Assembly: GCA_015487335.1 (NCBI GenBank)
Contig: WFPZ01000012.1
Location: forward strand, 1-12,468
DNA: 12,468 bases
Reading direction: 5' to 3'
DNA from: Paracoccaceae bacterium
GTDB lineage: Bacteria; Pseudomonadota; Alphaproteobacteria; Rhodobacterales; Rhodobacteraceae
This document shows, in pieces, positions 6,076 through 11,839 of this stretch. The number at the start of each line of letters is the position of its first letter. Position 1 is the stretch's first letter. Made by a program: the position numbers and the translations under genes. The notes beneath the pieces are model-generated. The model saw only the letters and a program-made list of their open reading frames with translations. It ran no database searches and was not told the DNA's origin.

Positions 6076-7155
6076 ATGGCGCAGGATGCAAGGCCGCTGA
6101 TCACCACCACCCTGGGGTCCTTCCCCAAGCCCGATTACGTGCCGGTGCGCGACTGGTTCGATGCCGCCCGCGAAAAGGGTGGCATGAATACCGCGCAGAC
6201 AACGCTGGATTACACCGCTGCCGCCAGCCGGCTGGACGAGAGCGCCGAGGCGCTTTTCGTGCGTGCGGCGAAAGAGGTGATCGACATCCAGCTGCGCGCC
6301 GGGGTCATGATCCCGACCGACGGCGAGGTGCGGCGCGAGAATTACATCCACTACCACTGTCGGCATCTCGACGGGTTCGATTTCACCCGGCTGGAGCACC
6401 GCGTGCTGCGCGATGGCGCCTATGAAACCGACCTGCCCGCCATCCGCGGCCCCGTTCGCCATTCCGGCAGGCCCTACGGCCCGCATGATTACCTTGCCGC
6501 TCAGGCCCTCAGCCCGGTGCCGGTGAAGTTTACCCTGCCGGGGCCACTGACCATCATGGATACCACTGCCGACTGCTTCTACGGCGACCGGCGCAGGCTG
6601 AATGCCGATCTCGCGGATACGGTGAACCGCGAGGTTCTTGCCCTGGTCGAGGCCGGTTGCCGCCATATCCAGGTGGACGAGCCGCTGTTCGCCCGTCAGG
6701 TGGAGGATGCGCTCGATTTCGCCATGGAGGGGCTCGAGCGCTGCTTCCACGGCGTGCCCGGTCACGTCACCCGGATCGTGCACATGTGCTGCGGCTATCC
6801 CGACCATCTGGACGACGAGGATTACAAGAAGGCCGACCCTGACAGCTACAACCGCCTGGCCGATGCCATCGAGCAGGCCGCCTTCGACCAGATCTCCATC
6901 GAGGACGCCCATTGCCGCAACGATCTGACCCTGCTCGAGAAGTTTCCCACCAAGACGGTGATCTTCGGCTCGGTCGCCATTGCCCGCAGCCGGGTGGAAA
7001 CCCCCGAGGAGATTGCCGCGCGCCTGCGCGAGGCGCTGGAGCATATCGACCGCGAGCGCCTCGTCGTGGCCCCCGATTGCGGGCTCGGCCTGCTGACGGC
7101 AGAGCTGGCCGAGGCCAAGCTGGTAGCGATGTGCAAGGCGGCGGCGATGGTCTGA
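6076..7155 (+). CDS. MetE-like cobalamin-independent methyltransferase, catalytic domain only
   Basis: The protein belongs to the cobalamin-independent methionine synthase (MetE C-terminal domain) superfamily, zinc enzymes that transfer a methyl or alkyl group to a thiol. At 359 residues it is a single TIM-barrel catalytic domain and lacks the N-terminal half of the roughly 750-residue MetE. The zinc ligands known from MetE are present: His236 and Cys238 in VHMCCGYP, Glu276 in ISIEDAH and Cys335 in APDCGLG. Other family marks are LGSFPKP near the start, IPTDGEVRRENY (79-90), LPGPLTI (154-160) and IQVDEPLF (198-205). The ATG at 6076 has AAGGA seven bases upstream. Substrates are uncertain: a folate-independent methionine synthase, an epoxyalkane:coenzyme M transferase relative or another thiol methyltransferase are all possible. 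No mesX-like or metF gene is adjacent. Family call sure; reaction unknown. Confidence 0.88.
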   Translation: MAQDARPLITTTLGSFPKPDYVPVRDWFDAAREKGGMNTAQTTLDYTAAASRLDESAEALFVRAAKEVIDIQLRAGVMIPTDGEVRRENYIHYHCRHLDGFDFTRLEHRVLRDGAYETDLPAIRGPVRHSGRPYGPHDYLAAQALSPVPVKFTLPGPLTIMDTTADCFYGDRRRLNADLADTVNREVLALVEAGCRHIQVDEPLFARQVEDALDFAMEGLERCFHGVPGHVTRIVHMCCGYPDHLDDEDYKKADPDSYNRLADAIEQAAFDQISIEDAHCRNDLTLLEKFPTKTVIFGSVAIARSRVETPEEIAARLREALEHIDRERLVVAPDCGLGLLTAELAEAKLVAMCKAAAMV

Positions 7156-7224
7156 CGCGGCGCTCCGCGCATGGACAGCCTGCGCCCGAGCGGCTAGATT
7201 GTCAGGGCAATACGGAGAAATGCC

Positions 7225-7503
7225 ATGCCTCTTCCCCTTGCTCCCGTCGCCTCGATCGCCCTGCGCTACGGTGCGGTGGCACTGGCGAGCTATGCGATTG
7301 CCCGTCAGATCGGCAAGGCCCCCCTCGATCAGCGCGCCGAGGAAGCGATGGACGATGTGGATGAAGGCCTCGCCCTGCGCCGCGAGCGCGAGCAGGTGAA
7401 CGGCACCGGCCGGTTCCGCCGGGTCATCCGGCTTGGCGAGGACGGCCCCGGTGTCGAGGTCGATGTCACCGCCCTGGGCCGCATCCGTTTCCGGAAGGTC
7501 TGA
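7225..7503 (+). CDS. Small membrane-anchored protein of unknown function
   Basis: I do not recognise this 92-residue protein. Residues about 7-27 (PVASIALRYGAVALASYAIAR) are hydrophobic enough for one membrane segment. A charged middle rich in Glu and Arg follows (about 36-58), then a short C-terminal module, RFRRVIRLGEDGPGVEVDVT, ending in a basic strand, LGRIRFRKV. The ATG at 7225 has GGAG (7214-7217) seven bases upstream, and codon choice resembles its neighbours, so the gene looks real. It starts 69 bases after the MetE-like gene and ends three bases before the glutathione S-transferase gene, whose ribosome site lies in its last codons. It could be inner-membrane bound with the C-terminal part in the cytoplasm; no function can be given. 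Confidence 0.75.
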   Translation: MPLPLAPVASIALRYGAVALASYAIARQIGKAPLDQRAEEAMDDVDEGLALRREREQVNGTGRFRRVIRLGEDGPGVEVDVTALGRIRFRKV

Positions 7504-7506
7504 CGG

Positions 7507-8115
7507 GTGAAGCTCTATCACGCCGCCGCCTCGCCCTTCGTGCGCAAGGTGATGATGGTCCTGCACGAGACCGGCCAGCTGGAGGATGTGGAGATCGTCC
7601 CGGCCATGGGCACGGCGGTGGAGCCGGGCACCATGCCGGTGGCGCACAACCCGCTGGGCAAGATCCCGGCGCTGGAGCGCGCCGACGGCCCGGCGCTTTA
7701 CGACAGCCGGGTGATCTGCCGCTACCTCGATGCCCGCGCCGGCGGGCACCTCTACCCCGAGGGCAACGCCCTGTGGGAGGTGCTGACGCTGGAGGCCACC
7801 GCCGACGGGATCATGGAGGCCGCCATCGCGATGGTCTACGAGGCGCGCATCCGCCCGCCGGAGCTGGTGTACGCCCCCTGGGTGGAGGGCCAGTGGGCCA
7901 AGGTCGCGCGCGCCGTCGAGGCGCTCGACAGCCGCTGGACGGGCCGGCTGGCCGGGCCGCTGCACATGGGCCAGATCGCCGTGGCCGCCGCGCTTGGCTA
8001 TCTCGATTTCCGCCACGACGCACGCGACTGGCGGCGCGGCAACGAGGCCCTGGCCGACTGGTTTGCGCAGTTCTCCGAGCGCGAGAGCTTCCGCGTCACC
8101 GCCCCCGAGGGCTGA
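7507..8115 (+). CDS. Glutathione S-transferase family protein
   Basis: The 202-residue protein has the two-domain layout of cytosolic glutathione S-transferases, which conjugate glutathione to electrophiles or reduce and isomerise substrates with it. The thioredoxin-like N-terminal domain (about 1-77) shows a possible catalytic Ser9 in AAASPFVRKV, the cis-proline Pro54 in NPLGKIPAL and the glutathione-binding Asp66-Ser67 in LYDSRVICRYLD. The helical C-terminal domain (about 85-195) includes the GQIAVAAALGYLDFR helix. The start is GTG at 7507, supported by GGAAGG (7493-7498) eight bases upstream inside the preceding gene, so the two are likely translationally coupled. Its TGA touches the stop of the convergent barrel gene. 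Substrate unknown. Confidence 0.88.
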   Translation: MKLYHAAASPFVRKVMMVLHETGQLEDVEIVPAMGTAVEPGTMPVAHNPLGKIPALERADGPALYDSRVICRYLDARAGGHLYPEGNALWEVLTLEATADGIMEAAIAMVYEARIRPPELVYAPWVEGQWAKVARAVEALDSRWTGRLAGPLHMGQIAVAAALGYLDFRHDARDWRRGNEALADWFAQFSERESFRVTAPEG

Positions 8116-8784
8116 TCAGAACCCGTAGGAAACCCCCAGGTTGAAGGCGTTGCTGGCGATGTCGGTGCGCAGCCGGCCGCCGCCGGCAAGCTCCACGTCA
8201 AGGCTGGTGTAGCTGGCCCTGTATTCCCCGAACACCGAGAGCCTGTCGTTCAGCCGGTAGCTTGCCCCGGCGATCATGACCGCCGCAGGGCCGCCCACCT
8301 GAATGTTGTAGGTGCGGCTGCCGCCTGCGTCGAACTCCACATGCGGAAGCGATACGCCCGCCCCGGCGCCGACATAGGGTGTGAGCCTGCTGCGGGTTTC
8401 CGGCCAGCGGTAGTAGACGTTCAGGGTCAGCAGGTTGAGGCCGTGGGAGAACTCCAGCATGTTCAGCCCGTTGGCCGCCAGCGTGGCGGCGCTGGCCTCG
8501 GCCTTCTCGTGGGTGAACTCGACCCCCCAGCCGAAGGGGCCGTTCGTCCAGCGGGTGACGCGCCAGCCGTAATAGGGCGACACCTGCAGCGACCGGCCCT
8601 CCCATGCGGCGATGAAGCTGAACGCGCCGGCGCCGCCCGGGCTCGGGTCATTGCCCGTCACGCGGCTGTCGAGCGGCTCCTGGATGCCGCCGTAGATGCT
8701 GACCACGGTTTGCGCCTGTTGCGCCCGGGCCACGCCCCCGGCGAAGAGCAGAACGAAAATGAACGCAGCGAACAGGAAGCGCAT
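8116..8784 (-). CDS. Outer-membrane beta-barrel protein, lipid A oxidase (LpxQ)-like
   Basis: The 222-residue precursor has a signal peptide cut after ARA at residue 21 and a body of alternating polar and apolar strands ending in phenylalanine (NAFNLGVSYGF), the usual signal for assembly of outer-membrane barrels. Phrases such as AAWEGRSLQVSPYYGWRVT, WGVEFTHEKAEA, LEFSHGLNLLTLN, YRWPETR, TPYVGAGAGVSLPHVEF and SVFGEYRASY match, from memory, a conserved alphaproteobacterial barrel family annotated as lipid A oxidase. In Rhizobium, LpxQ oxidises the proximal glucosamine of lipid A to 2-aminogluconate. I prefer the ATG at 8784, with AAGGAG (8791-8796) six bases upstream; the frame extends to a GTG at 8826, which would spoil the signal peptide. 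A plain OmpA/OmpW-like structural barrel is the alternative. Location is fairly sure, enzymatic role is not. Confidence 0.7.
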   Translation of the reverse strand: MRFLFAAFIFVLLFAGGVARAQQAQTVVSIYGGIQEPLDSRVTGNDPSPGGAGAFSFIAAWEGRSLQVSPYYGWRVTRWTNGPFGWGVEFTHEKAEASAATLAANGLNMLEFSHGLNLLTLNVYYRWPETRSRLTPYVGAGAGVSLPHVEFDAGGSRTYNIQVGGPAAVMIAGASYRLNDRLSVFGEYRASYTSLDVELAGGGRLRTDIASNAFNLGVSYGF

Positions 8785-8932
8785 GGCAATCTCCTTTGCG
8801 GCAATCTTCAAGGCAGGCAATATCACGACGATTTGAGCACATTTTCCCTTGAACCGCCAGATTCATCATTCCGGCGCGACATTCAGCCACGATCTTCTTC
8901 CCATTGTCCGCTGGACGAAGCGCACGAGCGGA

Positions 8933-8938
8933 TATAAA
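8933..8938 (+). promoter_or_regulatory. Candidate -10 box for petABC
   Basis: TATAAA matches five of six bases of the -10 consensus and lies 80 bases before the petA start in an otherwise GC-rich region. No good -35 stands at the right distance: CTGGAC (8911-8916) is poor, and TTGTCC (8904-8909) is 23 bases away. An activator-dependent promoter is possible. The 233-base stretch 8785-9017 separates two divergent genes and has no supported coding sequence; I did not find a convincing promoter for the barrel gene in it. Confidence 0.33.
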
Positions 8939-8965
8939 AGCCGTTCGAAGGCTGCGGGAAACCGT

Positions 8966-8998
8966 GGCCCAGCATGGTTTGGGCCGGTCAAGCCGGCC
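8966..8998 (+). promoter_or_regulatory. Alternative hairpins in the petA leader
   Basis: GGCCCA (8966-8971) can pair with TGGGCC (8980-8985) across an eight-base loop. GGCCGG (8982-8987) can pair with CCGGCC (8993-8998) across a five-base loop. The two stems share bases 8982-8985, so only one can form at a time. The second stem ends eight bases before the petA ribosome site GGAG (9006-9009). Such an arrangement could modulate translation or protect the mRNA end, but it may be chance in GC-rich DNA. Confidence 0.28.
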
Positions 8999-9017
8999 GA
9001 GAAATGGAGAAACGCTC

Positions 9018-9590
9018 GTGTCCCACGCTGAAGAACCCGAAGGCACACGCCGGGATTTCCTGTACTACGCGACGGCCAGTGCGGGTGCGGTTGCCGCAGG
9101 TGCCGCGGCCTGGCCCCTGATCAACCAGATGAACCCTTCGGCCGATGTCCTGGCCCTGTCCTCCATCCGGGTGGACATCTCGGGGGTCGAGGTCGGAACG
9201 CAGCTTACCGTCAACTTTCAGGGCAAGCCGGTGTTCATCCGCCGCCGCACCCAGGAAGAGATCGACGAGGCGCGCGCGGTGAAGCTCGAGGATCTGGTGG
9301 ATCCGATCGACTACAAGTGGGAAAACCCGAACCTGGAGGAGGACAGCCCGGCGCTCGACGAGAACCGCACCATGGACGAAAAGGGCGAATGGCTGGTGAT
9401 GATCGGCGTCTGCACCCATCTGGGCTGCGTGCCGCTGGGCGGCCGTTCGGGTGATTTCGGCGGCTGGTTCTGCCCCTGCCACGGCTCGCACTACGATACC
9501 TCGGGCCGGATCCGCAAGGGGCCGGCACCGCGCAACCTCGATATTCCTCCCGCCCGCTTTGAGGGCGAGTCCACGATAGTCCTCGGATAA
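9018..9590 (+). CDS. petA: Ubiquinol-cytochrome c reductase iron-sulfur subunit (Rieske protein)
   Basis: This is the Rieske 2Fe-2S subunit of cytochrome bc1, which takes the first electron from ubiquinol and passes it to cytochrome c1. The 190-residue protein closely matches the 191 residues of Rhodobacter capsulatus PetA. A twin-arginine motif, TRRDFLYYA (Arg11-Arg12), precedes the membrane anchor (about 15-36), as expected for Tat export with an uncleaved anchor. Cluster ligands and the disulfide pair are in CTHLGC (132-137) and CPCHGSH (152-158): Cys132, His134, Cys152 and His155 bind the cluster, Cys137 and Cys154 form the disulfide. The start is GTG at 9018, with GGAG (9006-9009) eight bases upstream; the frame stays open upstream, but that extension is not Rieske-like. 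First gene of petABC, 11 bases before petB. Confidence 0.97.
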   Translation: MSHAEEPEGTRRDFLYYATASAGAVAAGAAAWPLINQMNPSADVLALSSIRVDISGVEVGTQLTVNFQGKPVFIRRRTQEEIDEARAVKLEDLVDPIDYKWENPNLEEDSPALDENRTMDEKGEWLVMIGVCTHLGCVPLGGRSGDFGGWFCPCHGSHYDTSGRIRKGPAPRNLDIPPARFEGESTIVLG

Positions 9591-9601
9591 CGGAGCGGAA
9601 G

Positions 9602-10924
9602 ATGGCTGGAATACCTCATGACGAATATGAACCCAGAAGCGGGTTCGAGAAATGGATGGATTCGCGTCTGCCGATCATCCGGCTTCTTTATGACACATTG
9701 ATGATCCCCACCCCCAAGAACCTCAACTGGTGGTGGATCTGGGGCATCGTGCTGGCCTTCGCGCTGGCGCTGCAGATCGTGACCGGGGTCATCCTGGCCA
9801 TGCACTACACCCCCAACGTCGACCTGGCCTTTGCCTCGGTCGAACACATCATGCGCAACATCAACGGCGGCACCTTCCTGCGCTATCTGCACCTCAACGG
9901 CGCATCGCTGTTCTTCTTTGCCGTCTATGTCCACATCTTCCGCGGCCTCTACTACGGTTCCTACAAGGCTCCGCGCGAAGTGACCTGGATCATCGGCATG
10001 CTGATCTATCTGCTGATGATGGCCACCGGCTTCATGGGCTACGTGCTGCCCTGGGGGCAGATGTCCTTCTGGGGCGCCACGGTGATCACCGGCCTGTTCG
10101 GCGCCATTCCCTTCGTGGGCGATGCCCTCCAGACATGGCTGCTGGGCGGGCCCGCGGTAGGCAATCCCACCCTCAACCGGTTCTTCGCGCTGCATTACCT
10201 TCTGCCGTTCATCATCGCGGCGCTGGTGATCGTGCACATCTGGGCCTTCCACACCACCGGCAACAACAACCCCGCCGGGGTCGAGGTGCGCCGGGGCTCC
10301 AAGGAGGAAGCCAAGAGAGACACCGTGCCCTTCTGGCCCTATTTCGTGATCAAGGACCTGTTCGCGCTGGTCGCCATCCTGGTGGTGTTCTTCGCCATCG
10401 TCGGCTTCATGCCCAACTACCTTGGCGCCCCCGAGAACTACGTCGAGGCCAACCCGCTGGTCACCCCGGCCGAGATCGTTCCGGAATGGTACTTCCTGCC
10501 CTTCTACGCGATCCTGCGCGCCTTCACGGCGGACGTCTGGGTGGTGCAGATCGCCAACTTCATCAGCTTCGGCATCATCGATGCCAAGTTCTTCGGCGTT
10601 CTGGCCATGTTCGGCGCGATCCTCGTGATGGCGCTGGTGCCCTGGCTCGATACCTCCTCGGTGCGTTCGGGGCGTTACCGGCCGATGTTCAAGTGGTGGT
10701 TCTGGCTTCTGGTCCTCGACTTCATCGTCCTGACCTGGGCCGGCGCCCGTCCGGCCGAACCGCCCTACTCCACGATCTCCCTGATCGGGGCGGCCTACTG
10801 GTTCGCCTACTTCCTGGTCATCCTGCCGCTGCTCGGCGTGATCGAGAAGCCGCTGCCGCAGCCTGCGACGATCGAGGAAGACTTCAACGCTCATTACCCG
10901 ACCGCCAAGACGCCTGGCGAGTAG
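9602..10924 (+). CDS. petB: Cytochrome b of the cytochrome bc1 complex
   Basis: Cytochrome b is the membrane core of bc1 and holds the quinol-oxidation (Qo) and quinone-reduction (Qi) sites and two b haems. The 440-residue protein is full length and unsplit, as in Rhodobacter, with the hydrophobic segments of the usual eight-helix fold. The haem ligands are His97 (YLHLNG), His111 (YVHIFRG), His198 (ALHYLLP) and His212 (VHIWAFH), the same numbers as in R. capsulatus. The Qo-site motif PEWY is at 294-297, with Glu295 also at the R. capsulatus position. The start ATG has GGAG (9592-9595) six bases upstream. A hydrophilic C-terminal tail ends in PTAKTPGE. petC follows after 16 bases. I see nothing defective. 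Confidence 0.98.
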   Translation: MAGIPHDEYEPRSGFEKWMDSRLPIIRLLYDTLMIPTPKNLNWWWIWGIVLAFALALQIVTGVILAMHYTPNVDLAFASVEHIMRNINGGTFLRYLHLNGASLFFFAVYVHIFRGLYYGSYKAPREVTWIIGMLIYLLMMATGFMGYVLPWGQMSFWGATVITGLFGAIPFVGDALQTWLLGGPAVGNPTLNRFFALHYLLPFIIAALVIVHIWAFHTTGNNNPAGVEVRRGSKEEAKRDTVPFWPYFVIKDLFALVAILVVFFAIVGFMPNYLGAPENYVEANPLVTPAEIVPEWYFLPFYAILRAFTADVWVVQIANFISFGIIDAKFFGVLAMFGAILVMALVPWLDTSSVRSGRYRPMFKWWFWLLVLDFIVLTWAGARPAEPPYSTISLIGAAYWFAYFLVILPLLGVIEKPLPQPATIEEDFNAHYPTAKTPGE

Positions 10925-10940
10925 GAAAGGATCGACGACG

Positions 10941-11723
10941 ATGATCAGGAAATTTGCACTTTCTGCTCTCACGGTGCTGGCGCTTGCGTCCGGCGGGGCA
11001 GTGGCCGAGGAAGACAAGGGCGGGATCGAGGATGTCGATTTCAGCTTCGAGGGCCCCTTCGGAACCTGGGACAAGGCTCAGCTGCAGCGCGGCCTGCAGG
11101 TCTATACCGAGGTCTGCGCCGCCTGCCACGGGCTTCGCTACGTGCCGCTGCGCACCCTGACGGATCTGGGATATACCGATGCCCAGGTGCGCGCATATGC
11201 CAAGCAGTTCGAGGTATACGACCCGGAAATCGGCGATACCCGCCCGGCCCTGCCGCGCGATTCCTTCCCGCCGTCTAGCCTCGAAAACGCGCCCGACCTC
11301 AGCGTGATGGCCAAGGCACGCGCCGGGTTCCACGGCCCCTATGGCACCGGCCTCAACCAGCTCTTCAAGGGCATGGGCGGCCCGGAGTACATCGTGGCCT
11401 TCCTCACCGGCTTCACCGGCGAGGAAAAGGAACAGGCCGGCACCACCATCTATGAAAATACCGCCTTCCCCTACGGCTGGACGGCAATGCCCCAGCCGCT
11501 CTTCGGCGAGGAGGTCGAATTTGCCGATGGCAGCCCCAATGACGTTCAGTCCATGGCCGAGGACGTGGCTGCCTTCCTGATGTGGACGGCAGAGCCGAAG
11601 ATGATGGTGCGCAAGAAGGTGGGCTTCGTTTCCGTGGTGTTCCTGACCTTCTTCGCGGTGTTGCTGTACCTCACCAACAAGCGGCTTTGGGCCCCGATCA
11701 AGGGGCGCAAGACGCAGGCCTGA
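10941..11723 (+). CDS. petC: Cytochrome c1 of the cytochrome bc1 complex
   Basis: Cytochrome c1 carries electrons from the Rieske protein to soluble or membrane cytochrome c. The 260-residue precursor has a Sec signal peptide of about 22 residues (cleavage near AVA|EE), one c-type haem site CAACH (Cys59, Cys62, His63), the sixth-ligand region WTAMPQPL with Met183, and a C-terminal membrane anchor (about 226-246) followed by the family ending YLTNKRLWAPIKG. Cys59 and Cys62 are the only cysteines, so the disulfide known in Rhodobacter c1 cannot form; the loop between GFTGEEKEQAG (157-167) and the methionine is correspondingly short. Thr181 lies two residues before Met183. The ribosome site AAGGA (10927-10931) is nine bases before the ATG. 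It is the last gene of petABC, with a terminator 26 bases beyond the stop. Confidence 0.97.
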   Translation: MIRKFALSALTVLALASGGAVAEEDKGGIEDVDFSFEGPFGTWDKAQLQRGLQVYTEVCAACHGLRYVPLRTLTDLGYTDAQVRAYAKQFEVYDPEIGDTRPALPRDSFPPSSLENAPDLSVMAKARAGFHGPYGTGLNQLFKGMGGPEYIVAFLTGFTGEEKEQAGTTIYENTAFPYGWTAMPQPLFGEEVEFADGSPNDVQSMAEDVAAFLMWTAEPKMMVRKKVGFVSVVFLTFFAVLLYLTNKRLWAPIKGRKTQA

Positions 11724-11748
11724 CCGTCAGGCAACGGCAAGAAAATTT

Positions 11749-11781
11749 AAACGCGCCCCCCCCGGGGGCGCGTTTTTCTTT
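11749..11781. terminator. Shared intrinsic terminator of petABC and thiQ
   Basis: A perfect 12-base-pair stem, AAACGCGCCCCC (11749-11760) with GGGGGCGCGTTT (11764-11775), closes a three-base CCC loop. On the plus strand the stem is followed by TTCTTT, so the T-rich run from 11773 reads TTTTTCTTT: a strong rho-independent terminator for petC. Read on the minus strand, the stem is followed by AAATTTTC, a weaker tail that could stop thiQ transcripts. It sits 26 bases after the petC stop and 59 after the thiQ stop. Confidence 0.93.
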
Positions 11782-11839
11782 CCCGAACTTCCGCTGTTTG
11801 GCGAAACTGGCGCCGGTTCCGACCGTTTGATGCCGGGGC

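Noticed and set aside
7156..7169. Hairpin CGCGG-CGCT-CCGCG right after the MetE-like stop as a terminator
   Set aside because: The stem is only five pairs and no T-run follows; such hairpins are common by chance at this GC content.
6046..8016. 656-codon open frame on the minus strand across the MetE-like, small membrane and transferase genes
   Set aside because: It overlaps three supported genes, has no motif I recognise, and low-complexity shadow composition.
8833..8854. Spaced TTGA motifs (8833, 8849) as an FNR-type site upstream of petA
   Set aside because: They are direct copies, not the TTGAT-N4-ATCAA dyad, and their spacing does not fit that regulator.
8904..9017. Upstream extension of the Rieske frame
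   Set aside because: It would put 38 unrelated residues before the twin-arginine motif; the GTG at 9018 has a good ribosome site and gives the normal family length.
9491..11074. 527-codon open frame antisense to petB and the ends of petA and petC
   Set aside because: petB is certain from its haem ligands and PEWY; the antisense frame is very rich in His, Gln, Asp and Gly and matches nothing known to me.
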